Assembly (NCBI GenBank): GCA_032059445.1
Contig: DAMCAP010000013.1
Span: 11,258 to 75,257 of the forward strand
Reading direction: 5' to 3'
Source: DAMCAP01 sp032059445
GTDB lineage: Bacteria; Bacillota; Clostridia; Oscillospirales; Ruminococcaceae
DNA length: 64,000 nt
The notes beneath the pieces are model-generated. The model was given only the letters and a program-made list of their open reading frames with translations. It did not search any database and was not told the origin of the DNA. This document shows positions 16,894-26,265 of the stretch, in pieces; the stretch's first letter is position 1, and each line of letters opens with the position of its first letter. A program made the translations under genes and the position numbers.

Positions 16894-17067
16894 ATGTATT
16901 CTGTAGAGCTTTTGTATTGTATTACAACTTTAGCAGTAGCTATAGCTAACGGCCGTTCGGCTGATGAAATATCAGCACTCGGAAGTATCTTTACTCAGCT
17001 AGGGGATACCCTACAAACCATTGCCACACAATCCGTACTGTGCCCTCCTCCCTCAGATAAAAAATAA
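16894..17067 (+). CDS. Small DUF6774-like protein
   Basis: A 57-aa protein beginning MYSVELLYCITTLAVAIANG and containing ALGSIFTQLGDTLQTIATQ, a pattern I recognise from small clostridial DUF6774 proteins; the function is unknown. AGGAGG at 16876-16881 runs into a tract of eight Gs. An in-frame TTG at 16888 has better spacing (6 nt) than the ATG (12 nt) and could be the true start. It stands alone, upstream of an unrelated helical protein gene. Confidence 0.7.
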   Translation: MYSVELLYCITTLAVAIANGRSADEISALGSIFTQLGDTLQTIATQSVLCPPPSDKK

Positions 17068-17182
17068 CACTGAGCTTTTCATCGTACCCCTTGTCTCTCC
17101 AAATGCCACGATTCATACAATAAGCTGACCATAAATAACACCGTCCCATCATATTACAAGGCAAGAAAGGGTGAATAATCAC

Positions 17183-17725
17183 ATGGAAAACACAAGCAAC
17201 ATCCGCTTAATTCTCAACAATGCCTTAAGAAGCCTATGGGAGCAGCATGTCATGTGGACAAGATCTTTCATCATCAGCACAGCGGCAGATCTCCCAGATC
17301 TACAGGCAGTAACGCAAAGACTTCTGCGTAACCCTACAGATTTTGCTACTGCCCTGTCGCAATTTTACCCTGAGTCCATTACAAATCAATTTGAGAGCCT
17401 GTTTCGGAATCATCTGCTCATCGCAGCAAAGCTTGTAAAGCATGCGAAGGAAGGCAATATGCACGAAGCAATCAAGGATCAGCAGGAATGGTACCGCAAT
17501 GCAGACGAAATTGCTTACTTCCTTGCTCGCATCAATCCCTACTGGAACGCTTATGATTGGCAAAAAATGCTCTATATGCATCTCGCTATGACCCAGCGCG
17601 AAGCTGTAGAGCGCCTAAATGGGAGATTTGAAAACGACATAGCCGAATTTGACAACATACAGCAGCAAGCCCTAACAATGGCCGATGCCACGACCCAAGG
17701 CTTGATCGCCCAGTTTAAACTATAA
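17183..17725 (+). CDS. Uncharacterised helical protein with HVMWTR motif
   Basis: A 180-aa, predominantly helical, soluble protein. Its N-terminus NALRSLWEQHVMWTRSFIIS and later HLLIAAKLVKHAKEG and ARINPYWN recall a small family in Clostridia and Bacilli whose members are sometimes mislabelled as acetylglutamate kinase; no kinase motif is present. The His/Glu content suggests a ferritin-like four-helix bundle, but this is inference. AAAGGGTG precedes the ATG; a GTG at 17171 is in frame but sits on the ribosome site. It ends just before a strong terminator. Confidence 0.75.
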   Translation: MENTSNIRLILNNALRSLWEQHVMWTRSFIISTAADLPDLQAVTQRLLRNPTDFATALSQFYPESITNQFESLFRNHLLIAAKLVKHAKEGNMHEAIKDQQEWYRNADEIAYFLARINPYWNAYDWQKMLYMHLAMTQREAVERLNGRFENDIAEFDNIQQQALTMADATTQGLIAQFKL

Positions 17726-17758
17726 GGCAGCACTCTTCCCTTCCACCAGAGCAAATAT

Positions 17759-17795
17759 AATCCGGTAGGAACGATGAACTTCCCTACCGGATTTT
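17759..17795 (+). terminator. Terminator after the helical protein gene
   Basis: AATCCGGTAGG pairs with CCTACCGGATT, followed by TTATT. Confidence 0.85.
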
Positions 17796-17848
17796 ATTGC
17801 GGCTTAAATTTAATACCCCTATAACAACATTCTTTCTGATATGTAGAA

Positions 17849-17872
17849 GGCGGTAGCCATACAGCTACCGCC
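17849..17872 (-). terminator. Hairpin downstream of the GntP gene
   Basis: GGCGGTAG and CTACCGCC form an 8-bp GC-rich stem 18 bp after the gntP-family stop codon. The T-run is weak (TTCTACAT on the minus strand). Confidence 0.6.
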
Positions 17873-17890
17873 CAGATCTATTACTGAAAT

Positions 17891-19246
17891 TTAAGCGTGG
17901 ACAAACAACGACAGCACCCACACAGCGGCAAAGGCTGCAATACTGCCTAGAGCTGTGCCCATAGAAACGAGAGAGTAGGTTTCGTCCATCGATATATCGT
18001 TGGATTTCTGTACTACCCAGAAATGGCTTGCATTTGCATGGTAGAAGAAAGACGAACCTGCTGCGATGGATAGACAAGCGATTGCAGGGTGTAGACCGAG
18101 CGAAGGCAGCAGTGGCAATACGATTGCAGAGCCGGTGAGCAGTGCTACGGTTGCAGAGCCATTGGCTACGGACAGCAGCAGCGAGATGAGGAATGGAACG
18201 AAGATTGCTGGCAGTGCAGTAGAGGCAATCAGGTTGCCCAGATATGTACCAACGCCAGAGCCCTTCAGCACCGCACCAAAAGCGCCTGCTGCGCCTGTTG
18301 CAAGGATGATAAATCCGGATTTCTCTACAGAGATATCAAACCACTGATATACCTGCTCCTTGCTAAAGCGGCTTGTATCTAGGCACAAAGCAATCAGCAC
18401 GCCGAGGAACAGAGAGATAACAGGGTGACCTACGAATCCAAGGTAAGGAAGAAGCGCGCTGTCCTTTTCGAGGTACATAGCACCAAAAGAGTTTAAGCAG
18501 ATCAGCAATACAGGGGTGAGGATTGCTGCAAAGGTCAAGAAGGTGCTTGGGAGCTTCTTATCGGTTTTGATAGTAAAGTCATCACCCAAAACGGTTTCAA
18601 CGTTTGCCATTGAAGAAATCTTAGGGTACTTTGTTTTCATTGCCTTGCTGTTACACCACAGCATACCGACAAATGTATAAGCGGCAGCTGTAATAAGCCC
18701 CAGACCGATAACCATACCCAGGTCAGCGCCAAGAGTACCGGCTGCTGCCAGAGGGCCTGGAGTAGGAGGTACCATTGTGTGGGTTGCCATGATTCCTGCA
18801 TTTAGGGAGCCCAGAAGCGCAAACAGTGGCACACCGGAGCGCGCAGAAAGTGCACGAGCAACAGGGGACATGATAACGATCGCGGAATCACTAAATACGG
18901 GGATCGAAACAAGGTATCCGGAAATAGCCATGGCAAGGTGAGAGTTTTTCTTACCCACGATCTTTAGGATCGCATTTGCCAATACAAGGGCTGCACCAGT
19001 ATCCTCTAAGATAACACCAAGGGTGCATCCGAGGATGATAACGATTCCGATGTTACCGATTGTGCTTCCAAATCCTCCGGTAACTGTTCCTACTACTTGA
19101 TTAAGGGGGAATCCAAATGCAATAGCTGAGCCTATCGCCACAAGAACTAGAGCAAATACTGGGTGCACCTTAAACTTCATAAGTGAAAGCACCAGTATTA
19201 CAATGCTCACAAGCATAACAACGAGGGATCCAAATCCTGCCTCCAT
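17891..19246 (-). CDS. GntP family permease
   Basis: A 451-aa symporter with about 12-14 membrane segments. Family hallmarks are GFGSTIGNIGIVIILGCTLG near residue 60, SIPVFSDSAIVIMSPVARALS, THTMVPPTPGPLAAAGTLG and the C-terminal FYHANASHFWVV. GntP members carry gluconate, other sugar acids or hydroxy acids with protons; no catabolic gene is adjacent, so the substrate is open. The gene has its own consensus-like promoter whose -35 lies inside an inverted repeat, so it is probably regulated by a repressor. Confidence 0.9.
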   Translation of the reverse strand: MEAGFGSLVVMLVSIVILVLSLMKFKVHPVFALVLVAIGSAIAFGFPLNQVVGTVTGGFGSTIGNIGIVIILGCTLGVILEDTGAALVLANAILKIVGKKNSHLAMAISGYLVSIPVFSDSAIVIMSPVARALSARSGVPLFALLGSLNAGIMATHTMVPPTPGPLAAAGTLGADLGMVIGLGLITAAAYTFVGMLWCNSKAMKTKYPKISSMANVETVLGDDFTIKTDKKLPSTFLTFAAILTPVLLICLNSFGAMYLEKDSALLPYLGFVGHPVISLFLGVLIALCLDTSRFSKEQVYQWFDISVEKSGFIILATGAAGAFGAVLKGSGVGTYLGNLIASTALPAIFVPFLISLLLSVANGSATVALLTGSAIVLPLLPSLGLHPAIACLSIAAGSSFFYHANASHFWVVQKSNDISMDETYSLVSMGTALGSIAAFAAVWVLSLFVHA

Positions 19247-19296
19247 AGTTAGTATACTCCTCCATCTTCGTTTAATAGTTTTTTTACACGATATTC

Positions 19297-19331
19297 ATAA
19301 TACCACATATGTTAAATCTGTGTCAACAGAT
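19297..19331 (-). promoter_or_regulatory. GntP promoter with operator over the -35 box
   Basis: On the minus strand TTGACA (19326-19321) and TATTAT (19302-19297) are 18 nt apart. The inverted repeat ATCTGT-N4-ACAGAT (19316-19331) covers the -35 box, where a bound repressor would block polymerase. No regulator gene is adjacent. Confidence 0.7.
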
Positions 19332-19714
19332 ATATCCTTTTTTTATTACAGATTTTTTTCGCATTTTTTAGGTGAAATGTAACAAACGCTGTCTTTTTTT
19401 GGTATTAATCTTTATTCAAGCAGCAATTTAAAGGATATTATTCCCAAAATTCCGCTCTTTTTCGAGAAATATGTTTGCCTAGTAAACATGATAAAATATA
19501 TGAACAAGTTGAGAATAAATCTCTGTTAATCTATATTTAAAAACACTGTTAACACAGTATCAATATACGCTCTCTTTCTCTAAGTTAGTACCAATAGCCT
19601 CTCGCACAATTTAGATTCATACAATCAGACAAATTATTACACCAGTTTTTTACCGCTAGTCTATCGTCCTTTACTTCAGCATATCCTATAATAAAAACAG
19701 TAAGGAGATTTCAT
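19332..19714. other. AT-rich divergent intergenic region
   Basis: About 380 bases between the GntP promoter and the DUF2935 gene. A TATAAT-like box lies just upstream of the latter. A near-palindrome CACTGTTAACACAGT occurs near 19545. No gene was found. Confidence 0.5.
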
Positions 19715-20620
19715 ATGATTACTGATCAGCAATATGTCGTCTTTTCCCTTGAATTACATATGTTTTTCGCCCGTATTATGAAGGAGCACTCCCTATTTCT
19801 TGAGGCGGGCTTTACACCGGCCAATTCTGACTTTTCAAGATCCGCTGACCAATACAAAAATCAATTTGAAACTATTTTACACAATGCCGTAGTTTTAGGG
19901 ACTGGCATTATCAGCCCCGAAGTGGCCTCTTCAGGCGAAATGGTCACTGATTATACTCTGGGAAGCGAGCAAAAAACTCAGAGCTTTACCGGCATAGCAA
20001 TCAATCAAGAAATCACCAAGCTTGAGTCGAAACTCTATGGCAATAACAATCCTCAAATAACGCCTGCATTGGTGCAACAAGTAAAAAATCTCAACATGAG
20101 TGCAATGCCATTGTTGGATGGGCTGATTAATTTCAAAACCACTATACTAAATGATGTGATGTCCTGCCACATGTTTACAGTCAATTATCCACTTCTGATC
20201 GATCACATATTGCGCGAAGCCAAAATGTACAAGAGTCATCTGCTGGAGCTGGAAAATCGCCAAAACCCTCATAAGAGTCTAAAGGAAGCGGAGTTGTTTT
20301 GGGATCGGATCATGATGGAGCACGCATTATTTATCAGGGGGCTCCTTGATCCAACCGAGCATAAGCTGATCAGCACTGCCAATGATTTTGCAAAGGAATA
20401 CAATGATTTGCTGCAAGCGGCTGTAGCGGCTACCGATATGACCATCCAAAGTGTAACAGACAAAACCCTGCAAGAAACTATGAAATACCGTGATTTCAAA
20501 GAGGCAGGTACAAAAGGCATCGCAGAATGTAAGATTCGCAGCATTATCTTGCCTTTGCTTGCTGATCACGTTTTACGAGAATCCAACCATTATATCAGGT
20601 TGCTGCGGCAATTGGGGTAG
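19715..20620 (+). CDS. DUF2935 domain protein
   Basis: A 301-aa all-helical protein made of two related halves, each starting with a FxxRIMxEHxLFxxG pattern (FFARIMKEHSLFLEAG near residue 17 and FWDRIMMEHALFIRG near residue 196). Each half ends in a LLxDHxLREAxxY or similar segment. The repeated Glu/His pairs suggest a duplicated ferritin-like metal-binding bundle, but no activity is established for the family, which is common in spore-forming Firmicutes. AAGGAG precedes the ATG. It is monocistronic, followed by a strong terminator. Confidence 0.85.
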   Translation: MITDQQYVVFSLELHMFFARIMKEHSLFLEAGFTPANSDFSRSADQYKNQFETILHNAVVLGTGIISPEVASSGEMVTDYTLGSEQKTQSFTGIAINQEITKLESKLYGNNNPQITPALVQQVKNLNMSAMPLLDGLINFKTTILNDVMSCHMFTVNYPLLIDHILREAKMYKSHLLELENRQNPHKSLKEAELFWDRIMMEHALFIRGLLDPTEHKLISTANDFAKEYNDLLQAAVAATDMTIQSVTDKTLQETMKYRDFKEAGTKGIAECKIRSIILPLLADHVLRESNHYIRLLRQLG

Positions 20621-20695
20621 TGATTCAATCATGGCAAACGCGTGACACCAATAGCGTTGACAGTCATAATTATGGTGTATTTGATCAAATATAAT

Positions 20696-20733
20696 AAAAC
20701 GCAGGAGGGTCCTTTAACCCTTCCTGCGTTTTA
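20696..20733 (+). terminator. Bidirectional terminator
   Basis: AAAACGCAGGAGGGT and ACCCTTCCTGCGTTTT pair almost perfectly. It is shared by the convergent DUF2935 and methyltransferase genes. Confidence 0.9.
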
Positions 20734-20766
20734 TTGATATGCACATCTCTTTTTACAAGACAATCT

Positions 20767-21441
20767 CTAATCTTGATTCTTATGGATAATCAGAAATACG
20801 CTAGACGCATCCACTTCTTGCACTTGATAGGGGTACCCCGTTTCTTGGCCGATTTTATGTAAATCCTCCAGGGAGTGAGTAACCGCCTTAAAGCCATCCT
20901 TGCAGATAATCACACCGTTTTTCGTATTGTCATAGTCAACTTCCCCCAACAGTCCTTTGGAGGCTTGCTCCTCAAACCACTTTAAACGAAAATCCCAAAA
21001 CTTAGCGCTATAGCTACTGAAATAGGCTGTACCACCCGGCGCCAATATCTCAAGAATTTTGTGAATTACCGCAGAATCAGCCCTCATTGCAGACAACCCG
21101 TTTTGCATACACAAAATTACGTCGAAATGATTTGGGAACTCCATGTTATGCACATCCATCACGACCATACTGGCGTTGGCGTAGTCTTTGAGGTACTCTC
21201 TGCCCGCTTCAACATTTTCCTTCGAAATGTCTATCCCTACGATTGACCCGCAGTGGGGTGCTAATTCTCTGACAATCCGACCATATCCGGCCCCAAGCTC
21301 CAATACGCTTTGGGTCTTTGATAGATTCCCCTTGACAAAGTCTATCTCCGCTTTCAAATACTGACCAACTCGTGGGATCTGGGTTTCGTACGCTTGAAAC
21401 AACTTTTGAGCATTCAGTTTTTCATCATAATAATTTCCCAT
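20767..21441 (-). CDS. Class I SAM-dependent methyltransferase
   Basis: A 224-aa protein with the Rossmann-type SAM-binding motifs VLELGAGYGRIVREL (motif I), GIDISKENVEAG (acidic end of strand 2), MDVHNMEF (motif II-like) and LAPGGTAYFSSYSA (motif III-like region). It belongs to a broad family, so the substrate cannot be assigned. The start is ATG at 21441 after AAAGGG; an upstream in-frame extension of 41 codons has no ribosome site and is hydrophobic noise. It is monocistronic, divergent from the SDR gene. Confidence 0.85.
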   Translation of the reverse strand: MGNYYDEKLNAQKLFQAYETQIPRVGQYLKAEIDFVKGNLSKTQSVLELGAGYGRIVRELAPHCGSIVGIDISKENVEAGREYLKDYANASMVVMDVHNMEFPNHFDVILCMQNGLSAMRADSAVIHKILEILAPGGTAYFSSYSAKFWDFRLKWFEEQASKGLLGEVDYDNTKNGVIICKDGFKAVTHSLEDLHKIGQETGYPYQVQEVDASSVFLIIHKNQD

Positions 21442-21710
21442 GCTTTCAACCCTTTCATACAAAATTACGTAAAATCCTATATCGCAAAACAAACCAAGTA
21501 TGTTGACCCTATAAGTAAATGCATTGACGATTACAAATAGATTATATAAAAAAGCACCTAACAACCTTTAGGTAGATCCTTCTACATAAAATGCAAACCG
21601 AGTGCTATGTGGGTGTTGCTAGTGCAACATCCGACTATTTATTCTAACATAACAATGCACTACTATGGGCATCCTATACATCATCCATGTATTTAGGAAG
21701 GAAGTAAAGT

Positions 21711-22454
21711 ATGTTACAAGGAAAAGTAGCAATTGTTACAGGAGGCACCAGAGGCATAGGCTTCGCGATTGTAAGAACCTTTTTGCAGCATGGTGCAAAA
21801 GTAGTTTTATTTGGCTCCAAAGCAGAAAGCTGCGAGAAAGCAGTATCTTCTTTAAAAACAGAAAATCCTGATTGGCCGGTTGAAGGGTTGTATCCCAACT
21901 TATTGAAAGCAGAGGAAGTCGCACAAACAATTGATTCGATACACCACAAATACGGGAAGATAGATATCTTAGTAAATAACGCAGGTATTTCGCAGAGTAC
22001 TTCTTTGTATGAGTATAAACCCGGTGAATTTGAAGAAGCAATGAGCTTAAATGTCAATGCAATCTTCTATGCTATTCAGCCAACAGCAAAGCATATGAAA
22101 AATCAAGGCGGTGGCTGTATCATCAACACCAGCTCAATGGTTAGCATATCGGGCTCCCCCGCCGGAGTGGCATACCCTACCAGTAAATTTGCAGTAAATG
22201 GCTTGACCATTTCGCTGGCTAGGGAGCTTGGCCCACACAATATACGAGTAAACGCTGTAGCCCCAGGCGTGACTAAGACAGACATGGTGGCAGCATTACC
22301 TGAAGCTCTCGTACAAGGATTGGTTGCCAATATTCCACTCAGGCGCATCGGTCTGCCGCAAGATGTCGCAAATGCCTTTTTATATTTGGCCAGCGATCTA
22401 GCAAGCTACGTCACGGGAGAAATTCTTTCGGTAGACGGCGCAATGAGAAGCTAA
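21711..22454 (+). CDS. Short-chain dehydrogenase/reductase, FabG-like
   Basis: A 247-aa NAD(P)-dependent SDR with the cofactor motif TGGTRGIG (residues 10-17), NNAGIS, catalytic Ser in NTSSMVS (141-142) and YPTSK (Y155, K159), and the C-terminal YVTGEILSVDGAM typical of 3-oxoacyl-ACP reductase-like enzymes. No fatty-acid genes are adjacent, so it may act on another ketone or alcohol. GGAAGG precedes the ATG. A terminator follows 29 bp after the stop. Confidence 0.88.
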   Translation: MLQGKVAIVTGGTRGIGFAIVRTFLQHGAKVVLFGSKAESCEKAVSSLKTENPDWPVEGLYPNLLKAEEVAQTIDSIHHKYGKIDILVNNAGISQSTSLYEYKPGEFEEAMSLNVNAIFYAIQPTAKHMKNQGGGCIINTSSMVSISGSPAGVAYPTSKFAVNGLTISLARELGPHNIRVNAVAPGVTKTDMVAALPEALVQGLVANIPLRRIGLPQDVANAFLYLASDLASYVTGEILSVDGAMRS

Positions 22455-22483
22455 TATTGGGGTACTAATTTACTAGCACCTAT

Positions 22484-22521
22484 AAGTCATGTATTAGGGT
22501 AATACCTATACATGACTTTAT
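22484..22521 (+). terminator. Terminator after the SDR gene
   Basis: AAGTCATGTA pairs with TACATGACTT around an inner TAGG/CCTA stem, followed by TATTT. Confidence 0.85.
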
Positions 22522-22654
22522 TTCTCTATAATCAAGCAGCACTAAGCGAAAACCCTCTACCTTGAGCAAAAAGGCTTTGTAACATTATGAGCATCTTGAA
22601 GCACACCCGATATTGCATCAAAGGGGGAATCCCCTAGCACGCAAATACTGTAAG

Positions 22655-23167
22655 CTATATTTTATTATAAACCAATTCTGCAAATTGCCCGTATTTTTTT
22701 ACTTCCTTCAACTGGAATCGCTTTAGGCCTTCTTTTTGTGCAAACAATGGTATTCCCTTCCCCAATAACACAGGGGCAATCTGTATGATCATCACATCTA
22801 CCATATCATGCTCTAACAGAGGAGCTACTAGTGTGTTCCCTCCCACAATCCAAATATTCTTGTCCTTGTCGATCTGTTTGACAAACTCCACAATATCACA
22901 ATTGACAGGAATAAATCCATTAACCGATAAACTCTCCGCATGTGTTAGCACATAGTTAATAGTAGTGGGATAAAAACTAGCTATATTCTCCATATTCTTA
23001 ATTTCATTAAATGTCCTCTTACCCATGATGGTAATATCCATGCTTTTATAGAAGCTTTCATAATCTGTTTCTTCTACTGACCCACTTTCATAGAGCCAGT
23101 TCAAATTATGGTCTTTATCAGCAAGGTAGCCATCCATCGTTATGCAGCCATAAAAATATACACTCAT
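22655..23167 (-). CDS. RibD C-terminal/dihydrofolate reductase family protein
   Basis: A 170-aa protein of the DHFR/RibD_C fold. It begins MSVYFYGCITMDGYLADKDH, and carries DITIMGKRTFNEI, the nucleotide-binding NIWIVGGNTLVAPLLEHDMVD and the APVLLGKGIPLF segment. Such stand-alone proteins reduce pterin- or flavin-like substrates with NADPH; the substrate here is unknown. The start is ATG at 23167 after AAAGGG; an upstream extension of the frame lacks a ribosome site. Confidence 0.85.
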   Translation of the reverse strand: MSVYFYGCITMDGYLADKDHNLNWLYESGSVEETDYESFYKSMDITIMGKRTFNEIKNMENIASFYPTTINYVLTHAESLSVNGFIPVNCDIVEFVKQIDKDKNIWIVGGNTLVAPLLEHDMVDVMIIQIAPVLLGKGIPLFAQKEGLKRFQLKEVKKYGQFAELVYNKI

Positions 23168-23484
23168 TTTAAACCCTTTCTTATAGTACATTTTTTTCGA
23201 GTGGGCAACTGGTGGTGAGCAACGCCTTCGCAACTCCACCCGCAATAACCGCAACGCTATACTATCTATAATTTACCATAAATCCATTTAATAATAAACC
23301 ATATACAATATATTCTCTTTATAAAAGCAACCCGCCCCAGCAGATTGCTAAGGGGAGATAATCATTTACATAGTACAGTATAATTATACTGAGAATTGCG
23401 TGACCATATAAATATAGATATAACCATTCATACTAAACAACTCAAAAAATATCATACTATTATAAGAACGTGGAGGTGTGCAGT
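23168..23484. other. Divergent intergenic region
   Basis: About 317 bases, AT-rich, presumably with two divergent promoters. There is a GGTGG/CCACC inverted repeat near 23210-23245, but I see no gene or recognised RNA. Confidence 0.4.
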
Positions 23485-24072
23485 ATGAGTTTTCTGTTCT
23501 TATACACTAACCTAATAAGGATAGTAATCGTGGTTATGACGATTGTTGAGTTAATTAGGCATAATACCAAAAAAATTGCCCCCGACGTTATTGCGATAAT
23601 TCTTACATTAGTCCCTTGGCTACTCAGCTTAATACACATCCAAATTAATACAATTACAGGCTTTTTATTTCAAACTATTGTATTTATGGCTGTATATCTA
23701 GGCTCAGGCTATAGATATTATGATTCATACCGCTGGTGGGATAGAAGTGTCCATTTCCTCTCCGGGGCCCTATTCTTCGGATTTGGAGTAACCTTGGCCC
23801 AAAAAGCGCCCGATGCAGGCTTTGTCGGTACATTGGTATTTAGCTTTGCTTTATCACTGGCTTTGCATGTGCTTTGGGAGGTCTTTGAGTTCCTGATTGA
23901 CAGCATTTTTCACACCGATCATCAGCATTGGCAAAAGCACAGCCCCGTCATTAATCATCAGCCTGAGAAGGCTATCCAGCCACCAGGCTTAGTAGATACC
24001 ATGAATGACACCATTGCATGCATTTTTGGTACCATACTAGCCTGCGTAGGATGGTGGATTTATTTAGCTTGA
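23485..24072 (+). CDS. DUF2238/YjdF-like membrane protein
   Basis: A 195-aa integral membrane protein with about six helices. Conserved features are the WWDRSVHFLSGALFFGFG helix with a His, HVLWEVFEFLIDSIF and the PGLVDTMNDTIACIFGT segment, in which charged residues sit inside or next to helices, as in YjdF-type proteins of unknown function. The start is ATG at 23485, 6 nt after GGAGGTG; a start five codons upstream is less likely. It has no operon partner, and a terminator follows. Confidence 0.75.
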   Translation: MSFLFLYTNLIRIVIVVMTIVELIRHNTKKIAPDVIAIILTLVPWLLSLIHIQINTITGFLFQTIVFMAVYLGSGYRYYDSYRWWDRSVHFLSGALFFGFGVTLAQKAPDAGFVGTLVFSFALSLALHVLWEVFEFLIDSIFHTDHQHWQKHSPVINHQPEKAIQPPGLVDTMNDTIACIFGTILACVGWWIYLA

Positions 24073-24200
24073 TAGACTGTTTGATTGGTAATAAGCTCAA
24101 GAGCTCTCGCCTGTGCCCACTCCAAAGCCATGATACCGAGCAAGGATCCATAGTTCATAAATATTACTATGCGTTTAGCCCGACTACCCTCAACTTCACC

Positions 24201-24239
24201 AAAAAGACCTATCTTCCCTTGATGGAAGATAGGTCTTTT
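24201..24239 (+). terminator. Bidirectional terminator
   Basis: AAAAGACCTATCTTCC and GGAAGATAGGTCTTTT form a perfect 16-bp stem, serving the convergent genes on both sides. Confidence 0.9.
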
Positions 24240-24356
24240 CTACGCCAGAAATTATCTAAGAAAGATTTATGAGGCAAAAAAACATGTACAACAATTCAGA
24301 TTGCAACTAACCATTATCGAATATAAAATCGTTTATAAAATAAGCTCTGCTTTACA

Positions 24357-25451
24357 TCATAATTCGCTATACGGCAAATAATCGGTATAACCTCTTTCAC
24401 CGCCGCCAAAGAAATACTCTTGGAAATAATCTAAAGTTGGCAAGTTGTGTTTGTAGCGATAGGGCAGGTCTGGATTAGAAGTGAATAACCTACCAAAAGC
24501 AACCAAATCGGCAAGACCATCACTTAATATAGCTTCGGCTTTATCTTTGTTGTAATTTCCGGCCACGATAATTGTACCAGCAAATTGCTTGCGAATTTCT
24601 TTGCGGAACTCCAGCGGCACATCTGGTGCATTGTCCCAATCTGCTTCTGCAAAATGAATATACGCTACCTTTGCTTCGTTTAGCTTTGGAATAAGCGCAA
24701 AAAGTGTATTGATCATATCAGGGCAGTCCATACCTCTTGCTGTGTTATGAGGTGACAAGCGAATACCGACTTTTTCACTTCCCATCTCAGCGATAACGGC
24801 ATCCAAAACTTCTAACAGCAACCGCATACGGTTTTCCCTGCTACCACCATATGCATCCGTTCGCTTGTTTGAAGATGTGCGTAAAAACTCATCTAACAAA
24901 TATCCGTTCCCAGCGTGAATTTCCACACCATCAAAGTTTGCCTGCTTGGCGTTTTTGGCAGCGGTGCCATAATCTTTTACAATATCTTTTATTTCATCAA
25001 TGGTCAGCTCGTGTGGCACTGGGCATTCTAACATTCTTCCGTCTTTGCCCTCTTCCGCCACCCACACAGAAGCGCTCGGTGCAATTGCCGAAGGCCCAAC
25101 CGTTTTTTTATCTGGATGGAAGGATGGATGGGACATCCGCCCCACATGCCAAAGCTGGCACAAGATCTTTCCGCCATTTCTATGGACTGCATCGGTTACT
25201 GCTTTCCACCCCTCTACCTGTTCTTCTGTAAAGATACCTGGAGTGTAACTGTAACCCTTACCCTGTAAAGAAATTTGTGAAGCCTCTGTTATAATTAGCC
25301 CTGCACCGGCACGCTGGGAATAATATTTTGCCATCAGCTGGTTTGGTATATCTCCCGGCTGACTGGAGCGAGATCTTGTCATTGGTGCCATGACCATTCT
25401 ATTTTTAAGTAGGTTGCTTCCCAAAGCATAGCTTTCAAATAAAATATCCAT
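24357..25451 (-). CDS. Ene-reductase of the Old Yellow Enzyme family (NemA-like)
   Basis: A 364-aa FMN enzyme that reduces activated alkenes, maleimides and nitro compounds with NAD(P)H. Visible are NRMVMAPMTRSRS, the QLWHVGRMSHPS segment, the catalytic and FMN motif EIHAGNGYLLDEF, TDAYGGSRENR, VGIRLSPHN and the C-terminal phosphate loop GLADLVAFGRLFTSNPD. It starts one nucleotide after the nitroreductase stop, so the two are cotranscribed. The neighbouring divergent HxlR regulator suggests induction by electrophiles or quinones; that link is inferred from context. Confidence 0.93.
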   Translation of the reverse strand: MDILFESYALGSNLLKNRMVMAPMTRSRSSQPGDIPNQLMAKYYSQRAGAGLIITEASQISLQGKGYSYTPGIFTEEQVEGWKAVTDAVHRNGGKILCQLWHVGRMSHPSFHPDKKTVGPSAIAPSASVWVAEEGKDGRMLECPVPHELTIDEIKDIVKDYGTAAKNAKQANFDGVEIHAGNGYLLDEFLRTSSNKRTDAYGGSRENRMRLLLEVLDAVIAEMGSEKVGIRLSPHNTARGMDCPDMINTLFALIPKLNEAKVAYIHFAEADWDNAPDVPLEFRKEIRKQFAGTIIVAGNYNKDKAEAILSDGLADLVAFGRLFTSNPDLPYRYKHNLPTLDYFQEYFFGGGERGYTDYLPYSEL

Positions 25452-25452
25452 A

Positions 25453-26124
25453 TTATTTAACCCATGCGATTAGGTCGCTCGCTTCACCTCTGGTTTTAGG
25501 GTGTATCGTGCTGTTTGGGGCTCTGTATCCAAACGCCGCTATCACACTAACACCAAAATGGTTTAAGTCTATAAGCGCCTCTTCTGCAAGAATTTGCTCA
25601 AATCTGTTTCTGTCAAAACCCTCCATTGGGCAAGAATCAATTTCTAAAAGTGCCGCAGCTGTGAGCATATTACCAAGGGCGATATAAGTTTGCTTGCAAG
25701 CCCAGTCAAATAATTTACGCTCATCTGTAAGGTCAAAATCATCTGCTTGAAATGCTGCAAATTTCTCCCCTTTGCCTCGCTGGACATCTTCAGGTAATTT
25801 TTGCACATCACGCATTACATGGCGGATATACTCCGAATGAGCCTTTGTGTCAATCATTTTGCGAGCTAATATAATGACCACATGACTTGCTGTCGGAAAT
25901 TGACCTTGTGCACCCCATGATATAGGGCGTAGCTTTTCAAGTAAGTCTTTGTTCTGTACCACAAGGAATTTCCAAGGCTCAAAGCCAAAAGAGCTTGGAG
26001 ATAATCTTGCTGTTTCAATAATGGTTTGAAAATCCTCATCGGTAATTTTCTTTTCGGCATCGAATGCTTTGCATGCATACCTGAAATCATATGCATCTTT
26101 AATTTGTTGGTTTACTGTTTTCAT
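25453..26124 (-). CDS. NAD(P)H-dependent nitroreductase family oxidoreductase
   Basis: A 223-aa FMN protein of the NfsB-like group. The N-terminal RYACKAFDAEKKITDEDFQTIIETARLSPSS, EPWKFLVVQN and ALGNMLTAAALLEIDSCPMEGFD motifs bind FMN and shape the dimer active site. Likely substrates are quinones, nitroaromatics or other electrophiles. AAAGGAGA precedes the ATG. It is the first gene of a two-gene operon with the ene-reductase and is divergent from the HxlR gene across 141 bp. Confidence 0.92.
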   Translation of the reverse strand: MKTVNQQIKDAYDFRYACKAFDAEKKITDEDFQTIIETARLSPSSFGFEPWKFLVVQNKDLLEKLRPISWGAQGQFPTASHVVIILARKMIDTKAHSEYIRHVMRDVQKLPEDVQRGKGEKFAAFQADDFDLTDERKLFDWACKQTYIALGNMLTAAALLEIDSCPMEGFDRNRFEQILAEEALIDLNHFGVSVIAAFGYRAPNSTIHPKTRGEASDLIAWVK

Positions 26125-26265
26125 TGTAGATCTCCTTTCTTGTTTTAACCGTTTCTTTTAAATTAATAGTAGCACATAACATAAATTTATAGAAGTACGC
26201 AAAATTTTGTGATATAATGCTAGTATTGCACATTACTATAATAAGTAGAGTATTGGAGATTTTAC

